A stretch of DNA of 48,034 nucleotides. Source: Butyrivibrio sp. NC3005 (GTDB lineage: Bacteria > Bacillota > Clostridia > Lachnospirales > Lachnospiraceae). Positions 26,729-33,999 of this stretch are shown here, in pieces. The stretch lies in the NCBI RefSeq assembly GCF_000424545.1, contig NZ_AUKC01000030.1:1-48034 (forward strand), given 5' to 3'. A model generated the notes under the pieces. That model was not told where the DNA came from and ran no database searches. It saw nothing but the letters and a program-made list of their open reading frames with translations. Positions within the stretch are counted from its first letter, which is position 1. Every line of letters starts with the position of its first letter. The translations under genes were made by a program, and so were the position numbers.

Positions 26729-27232
26729 TCAGGCTGACTTTTCCTTCTGCATTTCGAGGATGGTCTGTTGACCGAGAAAGATTATTAACTGCCATTTACC
26801 CGGCATGTTTCCGCCGTTTGAAATGATGTCATTTTCAACCAATGGACGCCGATAGTTGTGGATCTTATGCGGACGAAGTAAGTTGTAATAAGCAACCCAA
26901 AGCGCGAGATCATAGTTGGCACCGTCGTAGTTGTCGAACCCGTTTGTGAGGCGATACGAGGATTTATAGGTGCGGTTCAGTCGTTTAATCATCTGCTTGA
27001 AAGGAAAGTAGAAATAGCAAATGTTAAAAAACAGCATAATAAATGGAAGGCTAATATAAGAACAGTTACAAAGCCTGCACAAACAAAGAAATATGCCAAA
27101 TATAAATAAGAAAACATATCTTATAGGGGAGTGTTTTGAAGTGGTAGCATAACACTTCTTCAGAAAAAAATCAAAGAAAAATCTATCCAAAAACTTAATC
27201 AAATAATCTGTCAAAATCAGTGCGGTCATCAT
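26729..27232 (-). pseudogene. Hybrid frame: kinase N-terminus joined to DDE transposase C-terminus
   Basis: The first ~76 residues match the N-terminus of the GHKL kinase encoded at 15388-16704. After the junction near 27005 the frame continues, in phase, into the C-terminal part of a DDE-type transposase (YDLALWVAYYNLLRPHK; GNMPGKWQLIIFLGQQTI). It marks the left edge of the duplicated control region and shows that a transposable element was at the break. A functional protein is unlikely, although the kinase promoter and start are retained (with an altered -10). Confidence 0.85.
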
Positions 27233-27313
27233 GATAATTAATATTCCTTTAACAATTTTGTTTTATCTTACATCAATTACAGGTCGGAATCAATAGGGAA
27301 AAATAAAATAAAA

Positions 27314-27347
27314 TGTGTCGTTCAGGAAAAAAACGTGTCGTTCAGGA
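27314..27347 (+). promoter_or_regulatory. Tandem direct repeats, probable LytTR binding sites (second)
   Basis: TGTGTCGTTCAGGA and CGTGTCGTTCAGGA lie 20 bases apart, matching the pair at 16786-16820. One base differs in the first half-site. Confidence 0.7.
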
Positions 27348-27367
27348 AATGGTATGCTTAAAAGTAT

Positions 27368-27395
27368 TGTATTACAAAATATTGTGATTATAATG
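27368..27395 (+). promoter_or_regulatory. Promoter of the lipoprotein unit
   Basis: TTGTAT and TATAAT are separated by 16 bases, identical in layout to the cluster promoter. This predicts co-regulation of both units. Confidence 0.62.
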
Positions 27396-27457
27396 ATATT
27401 TGTTCGAACATTACTGGCCAGGAAGGTAACTGTAAAAGATTGTTTGTTAAGAAGTTG

Positions 27458-27492
27458 GTTAAGCCGCCAGAAGAGGTTTACGGTGGCTTAAC
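27458..27492 (+). other. Leader hairpin, second copy
   Basis: GTTAAGCCGCC pairs with GGTGGCTTAAC (11 pairs, one G-U) before the GGAGG at 27500. Compared with the left copy, the changed bases keep or extend the stem. Confidence 0.55.
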
Positions 27493-27510
27493 TGTATGTG
27501 GAGGAAGAAG

Positions 27511-28626
27511 ATGGGAAAAAGATGTGCAGGTTTTTTATGGGTACTTGCAGCATGTATGCTCTTTGGATGTTCGAATGCTGGTAGTGACGATACAGCAGCA
27601 AAAAGTGAAGCTTTTTCAGATAAAAAAACAATAAAATTAGATTTTCCTAAGACATATCAGAAAGTGGACGGAAAAGTTAAATTTAATTGTAATATTGTTG
27701 CAGGCAACGATGTAAACAGTTTATATGTTGCAAAGGCAAAGAAAAAGAGTGTTGAATGGAATAATGTATATTCGGCTTTGTGGAGTGATGGTGATAACGG
27801 AAAAGTTGAAGACGAAGTCGATGAAAATGGTGCTAAGGAATATAATAGAACACTAGGAGATAAGCATCTTAGTTTTAACGAAAATACTACATTTATTTCA
27901 TTTGGTACAGGTTATTATTATAAATACGATTTTGTAAATTCCTATAATGATGAAGAGGCAATATCTGGATATAATAGAGATGTATTCCAGAAAAGTAAGG
28001 ATTTTAGTTTTGCTTCAGGACAAGAGGCGTTTACTAAGGTTGAAGATGAATTGAAAAAGTGCGGATTAGATGAAAAATTAGATTATTCATATTGTGCACT
28101 GGATCATAATGTTCTAGCAGCTAATGAAGAGTCTGTACCATATGAAGATTCTGATAAAAAATATCAGCCGTGGTCAAATGATGCAGATTGCTATCAATTA
28201 TATATAAGACAGCTTTATCAGGGACTTCCAGTCTATTATATGAACGGAATGGCAAGTGATAAGAATATTGCAGGTGATGAGTATAATGCAATTAAAGCTA
28301 TGGTTTCCCAAAATGGAGTTGAGGATCTTTATGTAGGCTGTATTTTTAATTTCGAGGATGAAAAACAGGTTACTTCTGTAGCTTCATTTGATGAAGTTAT
28401 CAATCGAATTTCCAAAAAATATAATAAAATAATAGGCGATGGTTCAATTGAAATAAATGAAATTAAACTGTTTTACTATGTTGAAAACTATGCCTACAAT
28501 AAAGATAATTTCAAGATTAAGCCATGCTGGGTTGCAAGAGGCAAGGATACTGTGGATGGAAGATATACTGAAACAGTAATAGATGCTCAGACTGGAAAGG
28601 AAATTGTTATATGTTCTCAATTTTAA
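27511..28626 (+). CDS. Secreted lipoprotein of unknown function
   Basis: The start at ATG 27511, six bases after GGAGG, is preferred over an in-frame ATG that overlaps the ribosome site. The product has 371 residues: MGKR, a hydrophobic core and an LFGC lipobox. The mature protein is acidic, rich in Tyr/Lys/Asp, and ends with a conserved-looking region (CWVARGKDTVDGRY, VIDAQTGKEIV) resembling YycH/PepSY-like closing strands. I know no function. Control by the duplicated LytTR-type promoter and linkage to ABC-2 transporter remnants suggest an immunity or sensing lipoprotein of a peptide-export locus; this is inference. Confidence 0.75.
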   Translation: MGKRCAGFLWVLAACMLFGCSNAGSDDTAAKSEAFSDKKTIKLDFPKTYQKVDGKVKFNCNIVAGNDVNSLYVAKAKKKSVEWNNVYSALWSDGDNGKVEDEVDENGAKEYNRTLGDKHLSFNENTTFISFGTGYYYKYDFVNSYNDEEAISGYNRDVFQKSKDFSFASGQEAFTKVEDELKKCGLDEKLDYSYCALDHNVLAANEESVPYEDSDKKYQPWSNDADCYQLYIRQLYQGLPVYYMNGMASDKNIAGDEYNAIKAMVSQNGVEDLYVGCIFNFEDEKQVTSVASFDEVINRISKKYNKIIGDGSIEINEIKLFYYVENYAYNKDNFKIKPCWVARGKDTVDGRYTETVIDAQTGKEIVICSQF

Positions 28627-28913
28627 AATTGAGTAAAAAAATGAAAACAGGAATGTTTTTTACTGATTTTTGCAGAGCATTTTTTTCATTGAAATTTATA
28701 TTGGCATTAATTGGAACAATTTCAGTTTTATTCGTGACTCTAATTGATAATATTTCTTGCAGAAGTGATGTTGTCAGTGTGTTTTTTCTGGTGGAATTTA
28801 GCAATTTTTCACTTATGATTCTTATTACATCAGCGTATGCGTATGCTGATGCTATTTGTGAGGATATTGAGTATAAGTATAATGGAGAATCCCAAATATC
28901 TTATATTAGATGA
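28611..28913 (+). pseudogene. ABC-2 permease N-terminal fragment
   Basis: The frame overlaps the end of the lipoprotein gene by 16 bases. It encodes the start of an ABC-2-type permease: a basic entry (KMKTGMFFTDFCRAFFS), one helix at residues 29-45 and a second at 56-80. At about 28880 (after CEDIEYKYN) the sequence jumps into an ATPase gene and the frame ends. A deletion between the permease and a downstream ATPase gene explains it. Confidence 0.75.
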
Positions 28914-29076
28914 GCCTTTCAATGGACTCGATAATAATGGTGTACAGGAAATAAGAAAACTCTTATTGGAAATGAAACAGATGGGAAAAACTATTCTTGT
29001 TGCCAGTCATAATCCGGAAGACATAAATATTTTGTGTGACAAGGTATATAGAATGGATGGCGGAGTACTGATCTGA
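28882..29076 (+). pseudogene. ABC ATPase C-terminal fragment
   Basis: About 64 codons corresponding to the last third of an ABC ATPase: YLILDEPFNGLDNNGVQEIR (Walker B and D-loop), KTILVASHNPEDI (H-loop) and VYRMDGGVLI. Walker A and the signature are missing. It is joined to the permease fragment by a deletion and cannot hydrolyse ATP alone. Confidence 0.82.
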
Positions 29077-29136
29077 AAAAGAAAATATTGGTAGTAAAGC
29101 GAAGAAGCAGATGAAGAACGCATAGAAAAATCAAAC

Positions 29137-29178
29137 AAAGAGAGCGAAACGGGAGTTTTCTCGTGTCGCTCTCTCTTT
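29137..29178 (+). terminator. Terminator of the lipoprotein/ABC unit
   Basis: AGAGAGCGA pairs with TCGCTCTCT around a partly paired interior, followed by a short T run. Confidence 0.65.
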
Positions 29179-29321
29179 AGGTAGGAGATTTACAGACTAT
29201 GTTTCTCTATGTTAACGATTCGGATTGGCAGGATCCGTCCCAAATGGGGAAGCGGCTTAACAGCTGGTAATAATTAGTTAGCCATCGCTAACAAAAACTA
29301 TATTAGCATAAGCTAACAAAT

Positions 29322-29367
29322 AATGCAAGTAAAAAAATAATTTTTTTTTAAAAAAAGTACTTGCATT
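29322..29367. promoter_or_regulatory. Inverted repeat overlapping the tRNA promoter
   Basis: AATGCAAGTA and TACTTGCATT are perfect 10-base arms separated by 26 A/T-only bases. The right arm includes the -35 box TTGCAT. It could be an operator or a cruciform-prone spacer. Confidence 0.45.
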
Positions 29368-29390
29368 TATATTTTAAACGTGGTATAAAT
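29361..29390 (+). promoter_or_regulatory. Promoter of tRNA-Lys
   Basis: TTGCAT, 17 bases, then TATAAAT, about 55 bases before the mature tRNA. Confidence 0.7.
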
Positions 29391-29445
29391 AATAACTGTC
29401 GCGAGGCACTACAGAAACACGAAAGCGACACAATAAAATACATAT

Positions 29446-29518
29446 GGACCGCTAGCTCAGTTGGTAGAGCACCTGACTCTTAATCAGGTTGTCCAGGGTT
29501 CGAGACCCTGGCGGTCCA
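29446..29518 (+). tRNA. tRNA-Lys (anticodon CTT)
   Basis: The 73-base cloverleaf has acceptor arms GGACCGC/GCGGTCC, a D-loop with AGCTCAGTTGGTAGAGC, the anticodon stem CCTGA/TCAGG with loop CTCTTAA, and a T-arm CCAGGGTTCGAGACCCTGG. The anticodon CTT (29479-29481) reads AAG. The 3' CCA is not encoded. A promoter and a terminator frame it as a single-gene unit. Confidence 0.97.
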
Positions 29519-29526
29519 CTGGTTCT

Positions 29527-29558
29527 AAGGATTGGAGTTAAGGCTTCAATCCTTTTTT
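29527..29558 (+). terminator. Terminator after tRNA-Lys
   Basis: AAGGATTG pairs with CAATCCTT, followed by a T run. Confidence 0.85.
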
Positions 29559-29591
29559 GCTATAAACTAAAATTATCTAGAGGGGAAAGAT

Positions 29592-31091
29592 ATGACAACA
29601 AAAGAGAATTTGAAAGTTTTATATGATGTACAAAAGAAGGCGAAGATGTATATGCATGCAGCTGGAGTACTGCAATATGACAAGGAAACCATTTGCCCAA
29701 GGGCGGCAATGAAAGAACAGGGAGAGATAGTAAGTGAGCTTTACAATATAGCATTTACTATGTTCAAGGACGATAAGTTTGTTGATGCTGCGAACAAGCT
29801 TTATGAGCACTTGGATGAACTTGATGAATTTGATAGATCTGCGGTCATCTGCCTGCATGATCAGTATCTTAGAATAAAGAATATTACTCCAGAGAAGAAT
29901 CTTGAATATTCTAATATCTACAATGATGGATTTGTTGCCTGGCTTGAAGGAAAAGAGAAGGCGGATTTTAGTATTTTTACTCCAAAGCTTGAGAAAATAG
30001 TGGATATAACCTATGAACAGAGAGAATTATGCGAGAAGAAATATGAAGATGTATACGATTTCGTTTTTGATAATTATGAAAAGGGTGTAACTTCTAAAGA
30101 TTTGGATGAATGTTTTGGGTATTTTAAAGAAAGAGCTATTCCGCTTCTTAACAGAATCAAGAATAGCAACAAAAAAATTCGTACAGATTTTTTGTCCAGG
30201 CCTGTATCAGATGATGCTCAGAGAAAACTTGCAGAAAAGCTTATGGATATTTTAGGTATGGATAAGGACAGAAGAGCACTTACAACAAGTGAGCATCCGT
30301 TTACAGACAGCTACAGCTATAATGATGTTAGAATCACAACCCACTATTATCCTACAGCATTTATTTCCAGCATGTATTCTGTAATACACGAAGGCGGACA
30401 CGCATTGTTCGAGCAGTTTCAGGCCAAAGAGAACTTTGACCATTACCTTAATAAAAAGACAATGGGAATGCATGAGTCAGTATCCAGATTCTATGAGAAT
30501 ATCATTGGCAGAAGTAAAGGCTTTGTACATTTAATTTATCCGGTACTTCAAGAGGTATTTCCTGATGTAATGGCAGATGTTACTGAGAAAGAGTTGTATG
30601 AAGCACTTAATGTGGTCGAGCCGTCACTTATAAGAACAGAGGCTGATGAGTTTACCTATACTTTCCATGTAATCATCCGATATGAAATTGAAAGAATGAT
30701 TTTGGAAGGAAAGGCAAAAGTAAGTGATATTCCGCAAATCTGGAGTGACAAATACTATGAATATCTTGGTATTCGTCCACAGAATGATAAAGAGGGTGCT
30801 CTTCAGGATATGCACTGGTCAGATGGTTTTGGTTATTTCCCGACTTATGCACTTGGAAATATGTACAATTCCATGTATTTCAATACTATGAAAAAAGATA
30901 TGGATGTCGAAAAAGAAGTTGAAGAAGGGCACATGGACAAAATCCTTGACTGGATGAAAGAACATGTATTTGCAAGAGCAGATAGAATGGATCCAAAGCC
31001 TTGGATTAAAGAAATTACAGGAAGAGATTTTACAGCTAAAGATTTTCTTGATTATCTGGAAGAAAAGTATAGCGCTATTTATGAGTTGTGA
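29592..31091 (+). CDS. Carboxypeptidase M32 (Taq/thermostable carboxypeptidase 1 family)
   Basis: A 499-residue cytoplasmic zinc metallopeptidase. IHEGGHALFEQ near residue 265 is the HExxH zinc site; the third ligand is expected in the ESVSRFYEN stretch (GMHESVSRFYENIIG). DEFTYTFHVIIRYEIERM and GIRPQNDKEGALQDMHWSDG are family hallmarks. It removes C-terminal residues from peptides, broad in specificity. The length is that of a complete M32 enzyme. The start follows GAGGGGAAAG. It precedes a ferredoxin/ASKHA gene by 16 bases, so they may be co-transcribed without an obvious functional link. Confidence 0.93.
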   Translation: MTTKENLKVLYDVQKKAKMYMHAAGVLQYDKETICPRAAMKEQGEIVSELYNIAFTMFKDDKFVDAANKLYEHLDELDEFDRSAVICLHDQYLRIKNITPEKNLEYSNIYNDGFVAWLEGKEKADFSIFTPKLEKIVDITYEQRELCEKKYEDVYDFVFDNYEKGVTSKDLDECFGYFKERAIPLLNRIKNSNKKIRTDFLSRPVSDDAQRKLAEKLMDILGMDKDRRALTTSEHPFTDSYSYNDVRITTHYYPTAFISSMYSVIHEGGHALFEQFQAKENFDHYLNKKTMGMHESVSRFYENIIGRSKGFVHLIYPVLQEVFPDVMADVTEKELYEALNVVEPSLIRTEADEFTYTFHVIIRYEIERMILEGKAKVSDIPQIWSDKYYEYLGIRPQNDKEGALQDMHWSDGFGYFPTYALGNMYNSMYFNTMKKDMDVEKEVEEGHMDKILDWMKEHVFARADRMDPKPWIKEITGRDFTAKDFLDYLEEKYSAIYEL

Positions 31092-31107
31092 TTTTTGAGA
31101 AAACTAT

Positions 31108-32937
31108 ATGAATAGAATAACCATAAAAATCAAAGCAGATAAAAGTTACACTTATACAGTTCCTTATGGCAAGAAGCTTTCTGATGTAATAAGAAATAAT
31201 AGAATTCCTGTGGGTTATCCATGCGCAGGGCGTGGCATATGCGGTAAATGCAGAGTCTTGTTTGTTAAAGGGGCTCCTTTGGCAACTTCCAGAGATTTGG
31301 CTCTTCTTGGAGAATCTTTATGTGCAGAAGGCTACAGGCTTTCCTGTATGGCTATTTTGAAAGAGAATGCGGAGATTATCGTAGAAAGTAGAGAAGATAT
31401 TGTTGTAGATAATAATGCATATCGTCTTCCTTTTCTTTTTGAAAAAAAAAGTTGCATATCATCAGATAGTGATGATGGTAGTATGCGCCTTGTATCTTCG
31501 ATAAATGGTGTAACTGATAATGCAAATGAAGGTGATGATAGAAAATCTTGTGCATATAAGATAGGAATCGACATAGGAACTACAACTATTGAAGCTGTGC
31601 TTATGGAACTGAAAGATGGCGGGATGTATGAGGCTGCAAGATCTTATAGTGTTAATCATCAGAAAAGCTATGGCGCAGATGTTATTTCGCGAATTGAAAA
31701 TGCATCTATTCATGGGAAAGCCAAAGAGCTAAGACGAATTGTCTGTAATGACCTGGAAAAGATAATTACAGATTTGTTAACAAAATCCGGAAAGAAGCTT
31801 TCAGACATATCGCTTTGTGTGATATCTGGTAACACTACTATGCTGCATCTTTTGCTGGGATATGATTGCTCGGGACTAGGGAAATATCCTTATAAAGCGG
31901 AAAATCTTGATGCGAGGGTTTTATCTTTGCAAAAGACTGGGTTATTTCCAGAATCTCAAAATGACTGCCAAGTGGTTATTTTTCCTGGATTTTCATCTTT
32001 TGTTGGTGCAGATATATTATCTGGAATCTATGAGATTATAAACCTTCGTGAATATGAGGATAAAAAGGGCCGGCATATTCAGGCAGATACTCTAAATGCA
32101 GATGATAAAAACGATAATATTTCTTTGTCAAAACCTTTTATGCTGATTGACCTTGGTACAAATGGAGAAATGGCACTATTTGTGCATGGAAAGATTTATT
32201 GCCTTTCAACTGCCGCCGGACCTGTATTTGAAGGCGGTGGTATAAGAGATGGCATAGCTAGCGTGAAAGGTGCTATAAGCAATGCTGTAATCTGCAAAGA
32301 TGGCGAGGAAAGATCTGATAATAGCTGTGTCACATCTAGAGTAATGGAAAATGGATACAGGCTAAAGTTGTGGACGATTGAAAATGGTGACATTACAGGA
32401 ATATGCGGCTCGGGAGTTTTAGAGCTTACTTCAGAACTGGTAAGAAATAAAATGGTTGATGCTAATGGCCTTTTGGCTGAGCCTTTTTTTGAGAATGGAA
32501 TAATTCTGGATGAAGAGAAAAACATAAGGTTTTATCAGGAAGATATCAGAAAAGTTCAACTGGCTAAGGCGGCTGTTTTTACGGCGGCATCATTTTTACT
32601 GGATAAGAGCAGGGTGTTAGATAGTAGTGTAAATATTCATGGTGAAAAAATGGATATTTATCTTGCGGGAGGATTCTGCAGTAAGATGAATCTTGCAAGA
32701 CTTCGCAGCCTTAAGATGTTTCCGGAACAACTCTATGATAGCAGATATGTAGATAATATTAGAATACTTGGGAACGCTTCGCTTAATGGGACTGTATGCT
32801 TTATGCAGAAAGAAAGTGCTGTTGGAATGGAAAAGGCGGTAAACGAGCTTTCTGCTATAAAGAAGAGAAATAATGAAATAAATCTTTCGATGGAAGATGG
32901 ATTTGACGATAAGTACTATGAAGCTTTGAATTTTTAG
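31108..32937 (+). CDS. 2Fe-2S ferredoxin/ASKHA ATPase (DUF4445, RACo-like)
   Basis: A 609-residue cytoplasmic protein. An N-terminal [2Fe-2S] domain (about 1-85) has Cys in YPCAGRGICGKCRV and YRLSC. An actin-like ATPase domain follows, with phosphate motifs IGIDIGTTTIEAV, LIDLGTNGEMALF and GGGIRDGI, and GSGVLELTSELVRN near the end. Relatives reductively activate corrinoid proteins of methyl transfer (RACo). No corrinoid protein or methyltransferase gene is seen nearby, and lone copies are common in Clostridia, so the partner is unknown. Residues 120-145 form a poorly conserved acidic linker. Confidence 0.88.
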   Translation: MNRITIKIKADKSYTYTVPYGKKLSDVIRNNRIPVGYPCAGRGICGKCRVLFVKGAPLATSRDLALLGESLCAEGYRLSCMAILKENAEIIVESREDIVVDNNAYRLPFLFEKKSCISSDSDDGSMRLVSSINGVTDNANEGDDRKSCAYKIGIDIGTTTIEAVLMELKDGGMYEAARSYSVNHQKSYGADVISRIENASIHGKAKELRRIVCNDLEKIITDLLTKSGKKLSDISLCVISGNTTMLHLLLGYDCSGLGKYPYKAENLDARVLSLQKTGLFPESQNDCQVVIFPGFSSFVGADILSGIYEIINLREYEDKKGRHIQADTLNADDKNDNISLSKPFMLIDLGTNGEMALFVHGKIYCLSTAAGPVFEGGGIRDGIASVKGAISNAVICKDGEERSDNSCVTSRVMENGYRLKLWTIENGDITGICGSGVLELTSELVRNKMVDANGLLAEPFFENGIILDEEKNIRFYQEDIRKVQLAKAAVFTAASFLLDKSRVLDSSVNIHGEKMDIYLAGGFCSKMNLARLRSLKMFPEQLYDSRYVDNIRILGNASLNGTVCFMQKESAVGMEKAVNELSAIKKRNNEINLSMEDGFDDKYYEALNF

Positions 32938-32956
32938 TGGTGTAAAGGAGTTTTTT

Positions 32957-33127
32957 ATGGAGTGTGATAGCTGTACAAATTATGTTTATGATGAGGATGA
33001 TGACTCTTTTTCATGTATGGTTTCGCTCGATGAAGATGAGATGTATCATTTTCTGACAAGAAGATCCAAGAGTTGTCCTTATTATAACGGTGATGATGAA
33101 TATAAGGTTGTAAGACATCAACTTTGA
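32957..33127 (+). CDS. Small Cys-containing protein (DUF6472-like)
   Basis: A 56-residue protein, preceded by AAAGGAG. It begins MECDSCTNYVYDEDDDSFSC and ends SCPYYNGDDEYKVVRHQL. Four Cys in CxxC...C...C spacing could bind zinc. Tiny proteins of this design follow RACo-like or peptidase genes in many Lachnospiraceae and are annotated DUF6472; no function is known. It lies 19 bases downstream of the ASKHA gene and ends before a strong terminator, so it is the last gene of that operon. Confidence 0.8.
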   Translation: MECDSCTNYVYDEDDDSFSCMVSLDEDEMYHFLTRRSKSCPYYNGDDEYKVVRHQL

Positions 33128-33154
33128 TGTTTTGTAGGCGAAATATGTTTTTGC

Positions 33155-33194
33155 AAAGACTGTCCTCTGTTTTATCGCAGAGGCAGTCTTTTTT
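33155..33194 (+). terminator. Terminator after the small Cys gene
   Basis: AAAGACTG and CCTCTG pair with CAGAGG and CAGTCTTT around TTTTATCG, followed by T's; one unpaired T (33163) interrupts the left arm. Confidence 0.88.
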
Positions 33195-33227
33195 GTTAAA
33201 TAAAAATTAAGAATATATCAAAAACTG

Positions 33228-33256
33228 TTGACATTGCTTTCTTGGAATCATATAAT
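33228..33256 (+). promoter_or_regulatory. Consensus sigma-70-type promoter
   Basis: TTGACA, exactly 17 bases, TATAAT. This is the best promoter in the window. It reads into the BtrH-like fragment, the tandem repeats and the Cys-rich peptide frame. Confidence 0.8.
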
Positions 33257-33389
33257 TTTTTTGTAAAACAATTCTAATTAAAAAAATCTAACTTTTATAA
33301 TTGCAATATCGCTTTGTTACTAATAATAAATGATTTGAACTGCTTTTTAACTTGTTAAATATTATTGATAATGTTTTGTTGGAGATGAT

Positions 33390-33602
33390 ATGAGCGGAGA
33401 TTGTAGACAAATTACGATTAGTAAATTAATGGAAGTAAATCATATAGAAATTTCACCACCAATGTGTTTTGGAATTGGGGAGGGGTATGATTTTAGATAT
33501 TGGATTGAAAAAAGTCTAAAAATCCCTTTAATAGTATTATCAGGAAATTATGACTTCTTGTCACTTATATTCAGAAACTCGCATTTACTGCGAGTTTCGT
33601 GA
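33390..33602 (+). pseudogene. Truncated BtrH-like N-terminal domain
   Basis: The ATG at 33390 follows TTGGAG. The first ~54 residues (DCRQITISKLMEVNHIEI, then SPPMCFGIGEGYDFRYW and IPLIVLSGNYD) match the start of BtrH N-terminal domains, with an early Cys, a helix, and a CFGIGxGxxFxY segment. At 33549 the frame enters the 142-bp repeat and stops at 33602. The normal proteins are over 300 residues, so this is a stub. A strong promoter and ribosome site are intact, so a short peptide may still be made. Confidence 0.68.
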
Positions 33603-33690
33603 GAACAAAAGTCAAGCGGCAAACTGGTCCAAGGCGAAGCCTTTTTAAATGGCCAGTTTGCGTAGTTTTTGGAACGCAGTGACAAAAATC
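33549..33690 (+). repeat. Structured 142-bp repeat, unit 1
   Basis: The unit is identical to unit 2 except one base (T33555/A33697). Its 128-bp core is framed by 8-bp inverted ends TTGTCACT/AGTGACAA (33558-33565, 33678-33685). Inside are two strong hairpins: AAACTCGCA/TGCGAGTTT, and GCAAACTGG/CCAGTTTGC with a nested AAGGC-GAA-GCCTT. The design suggests a MITE-like element or a repeated structured RNA. Confidence 0.9.
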
Positions 33691-33832
33691 TATGACATCT
33701 TGTCACTTATATTCAGAAACTCGCATTTACTGCGAGTTTCGTGAGAACAAAAGTCAAGCGGCAAACTGGTCCAAGGCGAAGCCTTTTTAAATGGCCAGTT
33801 TGCGTAGTTTTTGGAACGCAGTGACAAAAATC
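33691..33832 (+). repeat. Structured 142-bp repeat, unit 2
   Basis: This is the head-to-tail copy of unit 1. Its right end is joined to the coding sequence of the Cys-rich tail peptide. A frame within it (ATG 33791) provides the N-terminus MASLRSFWNAVTKIY of that peptide. Confidence 0.9.
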
Positions 33833-33958
33833 TATAGTTTTGAAGAACGCCTGTTTGATAATTTAAATGTGCGTTATCAAAAGATAATTAATAATCAAGA
33901 GGAAATGGTTGCACCAGCATGTGGTTGTGGCTGTACAAATACAGGAATGGGTTGCTAA
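33791..33958 (+). CDS. Small peptide with Cys-rich C-terminus, candidate RiPP precursor
   Basis: A 55-codon frame (or 45 from GTG 33821). Its tail reads NNQEEMVAPACGCGCTNTGMGC: a Glu-rich stretch, then a Gly/Cys/Thr segment with four Cys in thirteen residues, like the core of a ribosomally made modified peptide. The first 15 residues are supplied by the repeat element, so the original start may have been replaced. The ribosome site is weak. A transporter pair follows after a hairpin. The alternative is that it is the C-terminal remnant of a larger broken gene. Confidence 0.45.
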   Translation: MASLRSFWNAVTKIYSFEERLFDNLNVRYQKIINNQEEMVAPACGCGCTNTGMGC

Positions 33959-33999
33959 TTAACTATTGAATATGTAACTGTATATTGGGATGTTGATAA

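Larger units (their letters stand above)
27006..27507 (+). repeat. Right copy of ~500-bp direct duplication
   Basis: This is a near-identical copy of 16477-16972. It ends at the ribosome site and thereby places the LytTR-type repeats, promoter and leader hairpin in front of a lipoprotein gene. The small indel relative to the left copy is at about 27411-27422. Confidence 0.93.

Noticed and set aside
27440..27634. A 64-codon frame starting at TTG, overlapping the lipoprotein start
   Set aside because: After the shared VYGGLTVCGG part it runs out of frame through the lipoprotein signal peptide, and the ribosome-site spacing is poor; only the leader part is discussed as a finding.
33549..33832. 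A CRISPR array or riboswitch for the tandem repeat
   Set aside because: There are only two units of 142 bp, contiguous and without spacers; no known riboswitch core is recognisable.
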